Of a stretch of DNA of 64,000 nucleotides, positions 12,344 to 25,498 are shown piece after piece. The position numbers and the translations under genes are program-made. This DNA comes from Branchiostoma floridae (taxonomy: Eukaryota; Chordata; Leptocardii; Amphioxiformes; Branchiostomatidae), in contig NC_049997.1 of assembly GCF_000003815.2 (NCBI RefSeq), positions 7,942,787 to 8,006,786 on the forward strand, given 5' to 3'. Under the pieces are notes generated by a model. The model was given only the letters and a program-made list of their open reading frames with translations. It was not told the DNA's origin and did not search any database. Numbering within the stretch: the stretch's first letter is position 1; every line of letters begins with the position of its first letter.

Positions 12344-13308
12344 CTTACCACCACCTTTTTGAACTACAGTAACTCACAATTGCCCTACAATTGTTTTTCT
12401 TTCCGTAACGATCCTATGTAAATCGCAGACACGAGTTCCCACGCAGAGAGACTATCAGTCTCAATTTAAAGCCCATTCCTCAATCTTAACTATTGGACTG
12501 ATGCCAGTACAGGAGCTGTCTCCTAGTGGAGATGGAACGGTCGTCGTGTCTAGTGCGTGACGAAACCAGCGATCAATCTATACTATAGAACCAAGCCTTA
12601 ATCAGTTAAATCTTAAAATACATGGTAAACTGTTGGAAACGTTCTTTCTTTGTCGTCCCCGATTGAGGTTAAGCATTATGATTTTCCTGGTAGCCAGTAG
12701 TAGTGCAATAGCAATGCGGCTTGGCTATAGGGTTACTTTTTAGCCAAGCACACTGGGTCACTACTCTTCTCGATAAGTGTCTTGAGTTCTTTTACTGCTG
12801 TTTATTCCTATGTATCAGTGACATGGTTTCTTTTTTCATAGAATTTTGCCAACGCGTGGGTTGACATTGAATCATAGATAGGGAAATCCCTGTCCTTGTT
12901 TTGGATAAGGTTAGATCAAATAGATCTCATGTGGCGTGACACCGCCAGCTGCGACCTGGGAGGCATCAGTCATAAACCCAAATTCCTGATGAAAGGTAGT
13001 CGTGCTGAAATAAGACATCAGGAAACAGGCAAGAGATACGGAAATTTTCACACATGCGCTACGTCTGTTAAAAGCTTAAGACATGTTGGAAACACCAAAG
13101 ATTCAAAGTCTTGTTTACTATCATTAACTTCGGCATTCTTTTCTTTACACTTGACGCGGTCATGGTTGCTGAGACTCATGACTTTAATGCGATGCACGAT
13201 ATAAAATCATGATTCAAAAGACTACAAAATGTAAACAAAAGAGATTTGTTGAGTGGTCTCATAGTATTTTTTGGTCGATTAGCGGTCACAGCCCCTAGCT
13301 AGAAAAAC
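12344..13308. other. Non-coding, with a degraded SINE-body piece
   Basis: CTACTCTTCTCGATAAGTGT...GAGTTCTTTTAC near 12760-12800 resembles a SINE body also seen near 16625-16680. The 102-codon frame 12896-13204 follows it and is unsupported. Confidence 0.35.
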
Positions 13309-13513
13309 TAAGGGTGTGGTCACATAGGTCGTGCGATTGTCGTACGATTTTAAGGCAAAAGATTGTCAAGCAGGGCGTGACAGAACTAATCCAAAACAGC
13401 ATTTTGTGTACCAAGACAGTTGAACTTTGCAGGAGACGTATATTTTTTACCTCCCAAAATGCCCAAAGTTAGCGATCGTACGATGATCGCATGACCTATG
13501 TGGCCGCGCCCTA
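13309..13513. mobile_element. MITE with CATAGGTCGTGCGAT ends, copy 1
   Basis: The left arm GTGGTCACATAGGTCGTGCG and the right arm (CGCATGACCTATGTGGCCGC) are inverted repeats. The inner arms add self-complementary CGTACGAT. A second complete copy lies at 37594-37814 and a partial end at 58560. The target duplication is unclear (TAA versus TAG). Confidence 0.75.
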
Positions 13514-14210
13514 GCTTGTAGACATTCTTGCGGCGCTTTTGTAATTCTGTGTTTGTTGGCAGATATCAAAACACCCTTTTTTTCAACAAACGTTTCCTTT
13601 GCCCTTCACATTACAGATGAGGCATTTCTGGGAACGGAGCAGGTGCGTTCCAGATCACGCCAAATTAGCCCAGACATCATAATTGCACACAATGATAAAG
13701 GGTCGTAATGAGGCGGCACGTGCTTTGTAGTCACGTGGACATTTGCGTCAGCAGATTAGAAATCTGTAGAAATTCATTTAAGTATTTGTGATGACAGAAT
13801 ACTGTAAATCGTGATATTCCCGTGGTAGTTTATTTGTTTTTGCGGTGATCTCACTTATACAAAACCATCACACCATGCATGATGACTGTACGATGGAATT
13901 GTTTCAACCAGGAAACGGTAAAAGTTCAACCTTCTACCCTCGCGAAAATAAATACATGTTTTTATAGTAATACAACATATGGCTGTGTGACTTGTTTTTT
14001 AAGGAACACAATAGTCACCAAATATGATCCTGTCGTTTTGTGTCGTTCTAATGAAAGTACGCTGATACGTTAAAACCACGTTGTTATTTGGCCAATATAT
14101 TATTTTTGTCCACTTTCAGGATGCAGTTCTTCCTCAAACCAGACTCACTTTATTTTTTAGCAGACCCATTTTAACCTAGCTGCCTTTCCACTACCCAGAC
14201 AACCCCGTAA

Positions 14211-14497
14211 CCTTGTCTGACGGGACTTAAAGTGGTATCTCACTGTACTTGGGGCACCGGTGCGGCACTGCGGGGTTCAAAAGATTACTCAACAAATTTC
14301 AGACATAAAAAACGAATTTTCTTAAGTTTTGTACTTTATTGTCTTATAAGTCATACTTTTACGTATACTGATTTCGTACATAAAAGTCGGCGAAAATAAC
14401 ACAACAGTGCCACAGTCCCGAACGAACCCCACAGTGCCACACCGGTGTCCCAAGTGCAGTGCAGTGAGATACCACCTTTACCCTTGTCTGACGGGAC
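14211..14497. mobile_element. Foldback MITE flanked by a perfect 16-bp direct repeat
   Basis: CCTTGTCTGACGGGAC occurs at 14211-14226 and 14482-14497. Between them lies a 255-bp element whose arms run AAAGTGGTATCTCACTG...CACCGGTG and its inverse, ending in GTGAGATACCACCTTTA. The minus-strand frame 14359-14619 is not a gene. Confidence 0.75.
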
Positions 14498-14743
14498 GTA
14501 CTGAGCGAAGGCCTTGCCACATTCCGTCGGAGACTTCTGTCGAGACGGGGCGCACGTGATTTATGGAGAAGGTCCGACGAACTTCGGAGTTCAAGCGACT
14601 CTGCTATTTTTAAGAACATAGATCTCCTGCAAGATGCCTAAAATAACAATGTAAGATGACAGAGAAAGTATATATGTACAACCTTAGCCTCTCTTCGGAT
14701 ATACTTCCAAGTTAGACATTGACGTAGAAGCTGTAGAAATAAG

Positions 14744-14964
14744 GCCTCTTTCCACTACACGGCGACCGCGCCGCGCTCGCACTACGACCTAAACCGGATG
14801 TGTTTAAACTCCAAATTTATGCAAAATGTCATAGTTTGACTGAAAAGACAGCAAACGCACAAATCATGAAAAGATTCGTTTTACCTGTACAACCCTTTGA
14901 GCGATCTGTCAAATTTGAGGTCGCAGAGAGAGCGCGGCGAGAGCGCCGTCATAGTGGAAAGTGG
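14744..14964. mobile_element. MITE with CTTTCCACTA ends
   Basis: Left CCTCTTTCCACTACACGGCG and right CGCCGTCATAGTGGAAAGTG form inverted repeats, extended inward by GC-rich CCGCGCCGCGCTC-type sequence. No target duplication was identified. Confidence 0.65.
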
Positions 14965-17900
14965 GTGTAACAGACACGGCGCTACCAGGGACTAACACCG
15001 TACAGCTGATGTGGTCTCGAGGCTACAGGGTGCCAATGAGGCTACCGGGAAGATTCATATCAAGCATATGGCCTTGCCCTTGACCTAATGCCAGAGGTCG
15101 CACGAAAGATGTGTACAGCAATCTAACCGTCCAAAAAAGCAATGAAATGAGAACTAAATTTCTTCGATTACATATTTCACGCTACCGTAGTCTTTGTATT
15201 ATCCAGTAGTCATGACATTTTAACTACTTCAAGAACTGTGAGTGGCACAAAGTACATGTAAAGTTTGAAGGTCAACTACGTTAGGAAAACGCTATCTAGA
15301 GTTAGAAAAAATACTCCAGCTTACAAACCTTTGATTTTTTTGTATTTGTATTAATTTTGTAATTGACAAAGATGAGTTTTCTTGTATGCCAAACGACAGA
15401 CCATTGGAGAAAATATTGGTCTAGAACTGAGTTTAGTTATGGTATTCTGACGCTCATCAGTCAGAATATTCTTCCCTTAAATAATGGTATTGTACATCTT
15501 TATACTACTATGGAGGGAAGTGGATGTATAATTTAGAACTTTAAAGTCGGCGTTGAATTCGTGACTCACTACACGTTTAAGCCATTTAAAAGCCATTTAA
15601 CTGTGTTGACGATTCAATACCAACGTACAAGTTCTAAAGTACACCAATCAAAATGCCATTTTGTACTTTTAGGACAAAGGATGGAACGTATTTGCGGATC
15701 AGAGGTGGAATTTGAACTCGTACTGTGTCTGTGACCGTGTGGGTTGCCTCAGTGATACGTGAGGTTACGTAGCAACGTCTGCTTCATTAATCATAAATGT
15801 TTTATCATATAATGATAATGATAGCATTTCTACAACAAGTACAGCTAATGAGAACCAAGACCGTTTCGTGTAAGAATCTGTGGTACCTTTGATGATGGTC
15901 CGTTGATTTCCTGGATGTTGTTCGAATTTGAAATCGCAGGAATGTATTTATACCAAATATTCTAGTTATAAGCTCAGTCACATACATTTACGTTATGCAT
16001 TTTTATGTCACATTTCAGCCAGGCTATGACAGAACTGACTAATCTACGAAAATTTACATGTATTCCGTCAAAAGACAATTTTCTACAGCCCATCCACATT
16101 TGCAATCGCCCCGAGAATATCTGCAACTCACTGTCGAAACATGTGGTACAATGTACAATGTAGGGTACAATTTAGCTAGCATACACCAGAAATAAAAACG
16201 AGAACGCTTACCAGAACATGAAGACACAGTACATCTTGTTTTCGCCACTGTTGCAAATGTTAGCTCTCAGAGAAAAATGACTCGGATATGACTGGTTAGA
16301 ACCTGTCCAATGCACTCTGGTGTCGGCTGTATTTGAATAACCTCCGTGCAAGGCATGGCGGGACGAACCATTTCTATGTCTGATGACGTATTTTCCATTT
16401 GTTATTGTCGGAAGTACGGAAATGTTGTTAAGTTCATATTTGATCAAAGGATTTTTAAATTGCATTCTCTTCGATTTTTCCGATATATCGTTTTTTTCTG
16501 CCTGCAGGCACTATCCTACATGTATAATATTCTCCTTTCTTTCTTGTCATCCTCAAAACATGGTGCTTCTTTCAAGTAGCAAGTAGCTGAAAGCTTTGCT
16601 ATGTTTCATGTTTTAACCACGTACGTCAGGGCACTCTACTCTTCTCGATACGATTGTTGTGTTCTTTTAGGTGCAGGTTTTGCACAGGAGGCAAAGGTAT
16701 GAAGCTCACCAATGCACAGGGCCATTCGAAATCAATAAAACCAACGGAAATGTTATACATTTACAAGGATACCCTTTGCCTTCTTAAAGTAGGTGTGAAC
16801 GAAGTTTACAAGGATGTCTACATAAGCAAGGACACATTCTTCTCACGAAGATGCCTACCCTTTAAGTTTATTATTGAAGGGAAATCAGTGTCCTTCCGTG
16901 AGGTGTTGGTATAGCATCACCTTTCCCTACAAAACTAACAGACGTAGGCAGCTTAGCGTATTGTCGAAAGGTAAGAGTTTTGTACCCCAAGTTCGGCACG
17001 TAAACCCGTGAGATTTGCAGTCCTTTGCTGGGACAGTCGGTTCCTTTTTTGGCAATAGCCACGCTTCAAACGAGAGAAAGGCCATGGCACACGTCGCAAT
17101 AGGTGGCACAAAAATGGTCTTTAAACGTACTTAAACCATGCTTAACGTTGACGTCTTTCCCTTCTCTACGGATCTATCCACCACATGTCCCATCCGATAT
17201 GACAGTTTATTGTTTAGCCGATATATACATACACACAAACAGGCTATTGTGTTGAAAAAAAATTAACCTTAGCGTGGGCTGACTCCTGGCCAATTTCCCG
17301 ATTTTTAAGCCTAATTCTACGATCGCCGTACCTCCGCAGAAAGGCCTGGCGAAGGCTATCTACCCCCCTCGTATCTAGCAAAATGAAACACCCCGCGTGC
17401 ACTATCTCCAGTTCAACAACTCCGGGGGGTGTCAGGGTCACGTGCACCCCCGGGAAGACAAATACGCCGTTACGTGCTTGAGAGCAGGGTATTTAAGAGT
17501 TTAACATTGATACTTACTAATTACCGGTAATTCTGTATGTTAGAGTGGCAACTGTTCAGGTTTGATAAGTAATGGTAGTAGTGATATGTGTGTAATTGTT
17601 TCTGGAAAATGTCAACGTGACTTATACATACATACGCACAGTTGACGTATGACATCATTCTACATTCTTTGTTTTATATTGATATTGATTATGTACATTT
17701 GCCATTATGTTTGTTTTTTGATAACCTGTCTGGGATCTATCGCAAAAACATTCTTTGCGCATTTCCCTTTGCTTTTCGTCACAACAACAACAAGCTTTAT
17801 TGACACGACAAAACAGTGATATGTGCATTCTACATGTACTAAACATAGTATACAGTTGACTAATTGAACTATTTCCTATTGGCAAGAATACGTGGTTAAC

Positions 17901-19299
17901 TTTCATTATCTTTAATGAACGTACGTCGACGGCATACATGTATCTGTGTTGTTTTACAGACATCCCGCGCACGTAGTTACAGGTGCAGGTCAAGTTCATT
18001 GTGTCAAGTTCAATACCTTATCACACAAGCAAATTAATCCTATTTTGTCGGTACTAATTAGCAAAGATAACAAACATAAAGCTTGTTGTTCGAAAAACTC
18101 AATGTGCAGTTTTTGTTATCAACAACACGTACGTGGTCATGGGGTTTTGACGAGAAGTGCATGGTAGATGATCGAATATGACGTCACATTCGATAATATT
18201 GGTTGGCTGATGCTGGAGGAGTTATCCCCTCCGGAAAGGAGATTCATCTGACGAAAACCAGTGGATGCTAGTTGAAACGTCTGACCGTTTCCAAAATCAT
18301 ATCCAGTTGCTTGAGTAACTGCTTTTTGGCGTTGAACCCCCAGGTTTACTCATCCAATATGGCGGACGCCATAAGACGACATATGACGTCACTGTCACGT
18401 GGATGATAAAAACTTTATTGTTACACACATTGTTACACACATATTTAAAGTCTAGTCTTACCTATTGAATTGTTAATTATTTCATATATGATTGTTGGTA
18501 GGTCAAATATATCAGTCCTGTAGCATTCGTTGGACAAGATTTGTAATGTCAAATGTCGGTCATCAAATATACTTGACTATATATTTGCTCGTTTATCTAT
18601 ATATAAATTGACATTGTTACAAGGTAATGCAATGTTGAGCTAGAACTTTATCAATTTCTATCAAAGGTGACAGCATCAAAGCCTATTATGTCCTTAGAAA
18701 CAAGATACCTTCAAAGATAAGATAGCGATATCTTCTCAAAGACAGCGGGGGTGATTTTTAAATGATGCAGCCTGAAAACAAATCGTATTTCCGCCTCCAG
18801 CTAAGCACGAGCTCGTGTAAGGAATTTACGGGATTGGAGAAGGTCAAGACAATGTGACCTTGACCGCGTGATGTCAATTAGCGATCAAAACGTTCTAATC
18901 AAGACAAAGCGGTAAGTTAGCCACGTGGGGGCTCTAACCGCCTTTTTCACTCTGTAGATATTAACCTTGTCAAAGTAGCTGGATTATTCCTGTTTCCGCC
19001 TGAAGCTACCAGCCAAATTGTCTTCATCAGATGCAGGTGTTGTAAAATCACTTCCATCCATGCAGAGAGCCGGGTTAGTGATTTAGTGTGCCAACAACGG
19101 ATAGTGATCGTCTCGTGTGTGTTGGGTTGCATTTCAGACCTCATGTATTGCCCGGTTTGGTTTGGTTTGATTCGGATCTCCGTTAATCAGTGACTGATAT
19201 GTCACTATTCTTCTTGGAGTCCGGGTGAATCAGAATGATGTAATCACATTGTGGCTGATACGAGACGGAGGTTCACTAGGCCTACATCCTGGTGATATT
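14965..19299. other. Long stretch without a supported gene
   Basis: Contains short hairpins (for example TATTCTGAC...GTCAGAATA near 15443), a SINE-body fragment near 16625-16680 and several unsupported frames. Minus-strand poly(A)-like TTTATTG junctions near 17795 and 18412 may be old retrotransposon tails. Confidence 0.35.
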
Positions 19300-19565
19300 T
19301 AATCACCAACTCCAGACAGAAGGATTTGCACCATCGCCCCACTACTTTTAGAAAGGTGTGGTGGGTTCTCTAACGTGCCTGGGGTATGGCTCTCCACAGA
19401 CACGGGACCTCCATTTAACGTTCTATCCGAGGGACATCCCTAGCCGAAGCTAGGTACTCATTTTCACCTGATTGAAGTGTCTTTCCCAAGGGCACAAGAC
19501 GGGTGACACAGCAGGAGTCGAACCTGGGACCTGAGCCAAACACGTTGCCGATTACGCAACACGAT
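19300..19565 (-). mobile_element. tRNA-derived SINE
   Basis: On the minus strand, a B-box-like CCAGGTTCGACTCC is followed by GTGCCCTTGGGAAAGACACT, CCTCGGATAGAACGTTAAAT, GGTCCCGTGTCTGTGGAGAG and CACGTTAGAGAACCCACCAC. This order is typical of invertebrate tRNA-SINE bodies. Degraded pieces of the same body occur near 12755-12800 and 16625-16680. Confidence 0.65.
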
Positions 19566-20249
19566 ATCACAGATATCGTACGATCGTCGTACAGATTTAT
19601 GTTGTTTACGCTGCCCCATAGGTAGCGTGTAACACGTTTGGACATGTTTCAGACTTGGGGGAACCAAGGAACATCTATCTTTTGTTCAAATGTCACCTGA
19701 GAGCTGAGTCAGCTCGTGAATTAGTGAAGACTTTAGTGTAGTGCCGAAGATAATTTCATCAGTTGGTAGATCATAGGACATAGGAGTTTTTTTTTTACAC
19801 AACCAGTTTTTCTCACCTGCTGACGTTTCAATGTATGTCAGACATCTTCCTCAGAGCTTCCAACTGGAGTTCTGCTTCTTGCCTCTATATGTAGCCGACT
19901 TAAGTGTAGTGTTTTTATTTGATCTTCGTTCACAACAATTAAACGTGTAACCCTCTCTCTTGTTCTCTCTTCAACATAAAGATCAAACAAATCTATCTCA
20001 TTTATCTGACGACGTTTGAAGACATTGCTTTCTTAAATGGGCTAATCAAATTGTACTTACTACCAATGTGTGCAGGAAAGGTATACTTTCTGGTTAGGGT
20101 TACGATCTTTGCCGACCTCGACTACACTTCAGTGGTGACCCCAACACGGTTTGGTATTCGAGGTCAACATAAGGGTGGCGGGGCGTGTTAAACTGTTATG
20201 GAGAGGCTACTACTCGTATATATTAACTATAGAAAAGACAAGATGATCA

Positions 20250-20590
20250 GTGGGGGTCCCTCTTCCCTCCCTCCTTCCTTCCTCCCTCTCCCTTTCTCCC
20301 TCTCTCTGTGTGTCTCTTTCTCTTGTCTCATTCCCTCTCTCTCTTTCTCTCTCCCTGTCTCTCTTCTTTGCGCCATTTTCTTTTTTCCCTCTCTCTCTTT
20401 CTTAATCTTCTCACCTATCAGTAGCTTTCTCTACTCTATCTTTCTTCCTTTCTTTCTCTTGCTGCCGGTCCGAGTTCCTCTTTCCCTCCATCTCACTGTC
20501 CCTCACTCCTTCTTTCTCTCTCTCCTTCGCTCCTTCACAGTCTCTCTCTTTCTCCTCACTTCCTCTGTCTTTCCCTGTCTTACCAATGAT
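20250..20590. repeat. CT-rich polypyrimidine tract
   Basis: Runs of CTCTCT, CCTTCCTT and TTTCTCTC over more than 300 bases. The Ser/Phe/Leu-rich frame at 20198-20596 and the Lys/Glu-rich antisense frame are translations of it. Confidence 0.9.
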
Positions 20591-21039
20591 ATATGATGTC
20601 GTCTTATAAATGACCCCTTTGAATAAACTCTTAAACAGCAATTTTTGGCAAATGTTCTTCAAAAATATACAACTACCGACGCCACGGTCTCACAGTCACG
20701 TATTCCTAGCTTCTTTTTTTCTAAATCGTTTATACTCTTCTTGACGGCTATTGTGTTGTAGAAATGTAGGCATAGTCTCGTAAGTGACGCCTTAGGTCGC
20801 CAACGTATCCTCAACTGTTCAACGTACAACGGACATGTAGAGTGGCTGGCAAATAAAACTGCTAACCTATAGCTTAGTTATTAAAAGAAAGAAAAGGAAT
20901 CACCAGAGAAAAAACGATATCTTCCTGGTTCTAATATTATCAGCTTTGCTGTGAATTCAATCATTCATATTTACGCTGAAGCAGTTAAGTTCTTTCCTAA
21001 CAATCACTGAGTGGAATTCTTTGAAATTAAGTAATGTAG

Positions 21040-21200
21040 GCACATCCTCACAACATTTGCAGCAAAATGTACAAATGTTAGGTATGGCAAGTCGCTAAGT
21101 GTAATATGACCAGCTGCTGCCGCGCCACGTGCCTACGAAGCTGGTGTGTTACGCTGAAGGGCGGTTATACCGGCTATATGGATACAGATACAGATATAGA
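21040..21200 (+). mobile_element. LINE 3' end, copy 2
   Basis: Contains GACCAGCTGCTGCCGCGCC, ACGAAGCTGGTGTGTTACGC, GGGCGGTTATACCGGCTATA and a GATACAGATACAGATATAGA tail. It aligns with the copies at 4117 and 29444. Frames starting at 21106 are artefacts of it. Confidence 0.72.
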
Positions 21201-21480
21201 ATTACGATTAGCTAGACTATGTAGGCCAGGGTCCCTTAAACAACTCATACATTGTTCAAATCAGACGACAACAACCTCCCACCAACCATACAACAATAAA
21301 CATGACATGCACCGTATAACCTACGGTATGGCACGACATGCCTGTGACAGTTGTGTACATTCTCGTCACCTTTTGTGCGGAAAGAACAATATTTCTCAAG
21401 AGGATAGTCTTTCACTGTCATAGGGCACTGTTGTCACAAAACAGGTCTGTTCTGAATCGGTTATATCTTAGTTCACTTAT

Positions 21481-21645
21481 CTAGCCTCCATAGCGGGCTC
21501 TCTGGGCATTTTTTCCTCCTTTTTTTAGGGAGTCACATTTTTGGTGGCCATGTCGTTTTGTACTTTTTTTGTGAGCTACCGGCTCTCCAGCAAAAGTGTA
21601 TTATGTGCATGGGGAAAATGCCCAGAGAGGCTGCTATTGAGGCTA
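21481..21645. mobile_element. 165-bp MITE with TAGCCTC ends
   Basis: TAGCCTCCATAGCGGGCTCT...GGGCATTTTTTCC at the left matches the complement of GGGGAAAATGCCCAGAGAGG...TTGAGGCTA at the right. The arms are about 33 bp. Confidence 0.75.
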
Positions 21646-22254
21646 AGTCTTATCTTATCTTCTTTTTACTTCTAATGTCTACGCTTTATTTTCCTCAGAG
21701 GCTACAACCGGATTTCGTTCGAACTTCGAAGATTTAACAAATCGCCTAAGGAATGTCAAAGAGCGAACTTCCTTATGTTGTGAGTGTTTTGCTGTCATTA
21801 ATATCAACCTTTTATGCATGCATTTGGCATCATGACCTGTAATAAAATCAATCACACAAACACAGTTTTACTCGCTGTACGGTCGATCAGTGCTCGCTGT
21901 CTGGTGCCTGTTTGTGCATGACGGCAAATTATCTACTTTGTTTATGCCTTAGTGAATGAAGATTGATGAGCTTCGTTCTGTCACGCTTAACATAGACTTG
22001 TGGAGAAGCCTGACAGTGTGTCACCCCACTCAGGATGAACTGAACTTCAGTAGCCAAATTGTATACGATTCTTTATTATGTGTTTTATGGAGTACAGACA
22101 CTGAAAATTTAGATAGAAATACAAAAATCAACGTTACGAATCTTCAACCAAAAATTGGAACTAAAAACATTGGCCTACACGTTAACTCTTGGGTCATTTT
22201 CCGCTTTCAAGTTCTGACGTTTTTGCTCTACTTTCCATAACTCGTTACATGCTC

Positions 22255-22665
22255 GAACTTGAAGAGGTGAAGTTCAACTTACCTGTAACAGTGGTGGATT
22301 CTGGAGGAAGAAGAGCGCGTTCGGTCGTCTGTACTACGGTGCGGCAACTACTTAGTATATTCAACAGTCTCTCACAACCTCCTGCTCAGAAAAGTCTTGT
22401 AATTTGTATCCGCAGACAGAGCACAACGTTCTGAGGCAATCTGCACTACCTTCTCCTGTAGGATTCCTAGGGTCACGTTTGATAAAAACTTTCTGACGAT
22501 TTTGTCTCCTCATTTACATACTTTAACTTGAAAAGGTGAAGTTCAACGTACCTGTAACAACAGTCTGACACAACCTCCCGCTCGGAACAGTCTTGTATCC
22601 ACAGAAGACAGGGCAGAACGTTCTGAGGCAGTCTGCACTACTTACTCCTGTAGGATTCCTACCCG
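22255..22665. repeat. Imperfect tandem duplication
   Basis: AACTTGAAGAGGTGAAGTTC...TTCTGAGGCAATCTGCACTA...GTAGGATTCCTA recurs about 250 bp later with internal deletions (AACTTGAAAAGGTGAAGTTC...TTCTGAGGCAGTCTGCACTA). Confidence 0.8.
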
Positions 22666-25498
22666 TAATCCCTAGCTGCAGGGCATCTACAGAAGCCAAC
22701 AGCCGGGCTGATTTGTACCATTCATCACGATACTTTCAGATTCACTAAATCCTTGAAAATAGTCGTCTGTCTTTGTTGTCAATCAAATATATCTCTGTTT
22801 TTCACAGTGTCGTCTCACAACTACACATTCGTTATGATGTGTGAATGCATTATCCATATGGAGAAACCCAACAGGTTTTCTCTGACAGAAAGTGATTGAC
22901 GTTAAAAACAGACGACAGTTTGGGGGCGAATTTTTGGCGCGAACTCTTGCGTGGAGATAGTCCCATTAGAAGTGGTTAGGTTTGATAGGCAACAGCAACC
23001 ACACGGTGTATCTCTGACCGGACCGTCCTGAATGACACACTGGGCACTGTGGGACCCTTGGACCGTCCGTTGAACATCTGAAGGTGGTAGAAACGTTTCA
23101 TTACCTAAACTCAAAAACACGGAAGCCAAGAAGCCACGGAATATCAAAGCTTTCGCTGTATACGCTTCTGTGATAATCTCTGTAACTGTACAAAATTAGC
23201 AGATGTTCAGTTGTCCTTTTGGAGGGTAAACCATTCCCATAGATGTAAAACGGACTGTCCCCTGAATATGGCGCCAGAAGACCGAAAAAGGACAGGTTGT
23301 GATATTCCCAAATTGGCAGTCAATCAGCCCCTCTCGTGAACTGGGCGGGAGGTGGGTTCATTGGCGTTATCTGAAATCCTTTAATTACATGATCCCGCCA
23401 ATAGAGATGCGGCAGGCGGTTCTGAAGATAAAGCCGTGCATCTGGACATGACATGATACATCCCCAAGCAGATGTAGTGCGCGGCTAGCCTTGATCCCAT
23501 TCGATTACACCGGGGACTCCTTACACTCGTTACCCTAAAAAAGGAGCGAGTGTAAGGACCCCCGGTAGAAATCGGATGGTACCCAGGCTAGTACGCGGCT
23601 CAGTGTTTTACGCTTGTTTCTCGCAACCTCCTTGTTTCTAGTGAAGCATTTTCTGCTTCTTTCAAGTGGTAAACGGTTTTTGCGACGCCCCCAGAGAGCG
23701 AGCCTAATATCGCAGTATATGTCCAGTTGCAAGAATTTCAGTAATTGAACAAGCATTTATCTGGAATAGGCGTGGTTTTTATTTTCCAACCTTCTTTGCC
23801 TCCCTCCAAGAAAACAGGAAATAGGTAGAAAAGAAAAACACGCGTAAAACATCTAGCAGCACCGGACATCTAGATGAAGCCAGCCTGCTGGGTGCTGCCT
23901 TCCCGTCTTCTTCCTCAGTTTTCTTTCCCTGGCTGGATAAAACAGTTTGACATATTGCTTTAACTCTTGGAGAACGACCAAAATATTTGATTCAAAACAA
24001 ACCACCTTGTGTCTCAAACACTACTGCTATAACTATCAGCTTATTAACTTTAACATTACGATAAAATTAGGACCGCAATCATATTTCTTAAGCAGAAGCA
24101 TGTGCACATAGCATATGCGGTGCATATAGCCTAGTATCCAAACCTATTATAGCTACCAAATCTCTTTTGCCCTCTTTGGCTAACGTTGCATCAAAATAAC
24201 GGCTGTAGCATACTATCTATATCTATAAACCTATATATGGGATATTAACCTTATATACTCGAACACGACATTGGGCTATGGTGATTACGTGACCGAGCAC
24301 CGGATTTGGCTACATGCGGCTAAACCATTAAAACCGACAGATGTTTGCAGTAAATTCTCTCCCATTGAAGCGGAAGAAGAGCACGCTGTACTTAATTCTC
24401 TTCTGGTGTGTGAGAAAAGATCGATGCTTCTATCGCTGAAGTGACGTTAGTGTAGAATTGTTGATTTTTTTTGTTTTCGGTATCCCGGGGTGAACATTGA
24501 AGCGATTTATCATTATAGAAACACCAGCTGAGACGAATCATACAATTACAGGGTAATGATGATGGAGCATCTCACTGGTCTCTAACCGCAGTTTTGTGCA
24601 CAGCACGCTCTTCGACTTGCCTCAGGGTCTAAATTAAAAAAGGGAGCTAACTTTACAAAACAGTGTCTGGGGTGAGTTTCAAGGTAAGTTTAGATTGCTG
24701 TATTATGTAAAATCGTATGGCCTCGCAACAAAATCTCGCGATGAAGTCCGAGGTTTTCTCCGAAATACTTAATATTGAATGACGTATCATAATAAGGAAA
24801 TCTAGCCCACACAACTGGACGATTATAACAGTGTGTACCAAGGTGTCACAATCTTGAAATTAAGTAGAATCATATTAACTACTACAAGTATGTATCTTGC
24901 ATATAATGATGTCCGTCCATCGGATGTCGATGAAGATCTTGACTTCGGAATCTTCGGAAATTTAAATATAAAGAAAACAGAAAAACAAAAAAAAGATTGT
25001 CATGTTGAAAAAACGTGGATCTGTAAAGACTGGTGGCCTTGTCACTGTTCAAAACTAACCAACAGTAGTTTGCCCTTGAAACACCTTTCCTCATCGCGGT
25101 CTAGTTAGCCTCTAACAGTTACGTCTTATGCGGTTTTCACGGGCTTAGTGTCACCACAGAGACGTGTGAAAGAAAACGGAACACTGCCGATGTTGTAAGG
25201 AGGAAAAATGTCGCGGGCTAAACCTCAAGAAAGGCCTCACATGCCTTTCTCTCTGCATCGCTTGTTTTGAAAGCGGTCTTGCGAGCCTTGCACTAAAACC
25301 TTCACACTTAGATCTTCTGTACACTTTAGTTACACAACGCAAATCCGGGGATTTAGTTCGCCGACACTATCTGTTAATGGCCTGCGTCTGGAAGCAGGTC
25401 GAGGGCACAGAGTTCGTTTCAAAAGATACGGGAGGATCAAAAGTCCATCAGTGAAGATCGCGGGGTTTGGGAAGGGTAGGAGCGATGGCAAAGAGCCA
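22666..25498. other. No supported gene outside the foldback MITE
   Basis: AT-rich background. A 91-codon frame at 24833-25108 is acidic then lysine-rich but lacks an ATG, clear splice sites or a recognisable domain. Confidence 0.35.
23481..23600. mobile_element. Foldback MITE (~50-bp arms, short spacer)
   Basis: CCGGGGACTCCTTACACTCG is mirrored by CGAGTGTAAGGACCCCCGG. Outer arms GGCTAGCCTTGATCCCAT and ATGGTACCCAGGCTAGT also pair, with mismatches. The spacer is about 15 bp. Confidence 0.75.

Noticed and set aside
12896-13204. 102-codon plus-strand frame
   Set aside because: It follows another copy of the same SINE-body fragment, has no ATG or splice support, and no recognisable domain.
16654-16914. 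86-codon plus-strand frame after an acceptor-like TTCTTTTAG
   Set aside because: The apparent acceptor lies in a degraded SINE-body piece, two frames are open at once, and no domain is visible.
20198-20662. Ser/Phe/Leu-rich and Lys/Glu-rich frames
   Set aside because: They are translations of a CT-rich low-complexity tract.
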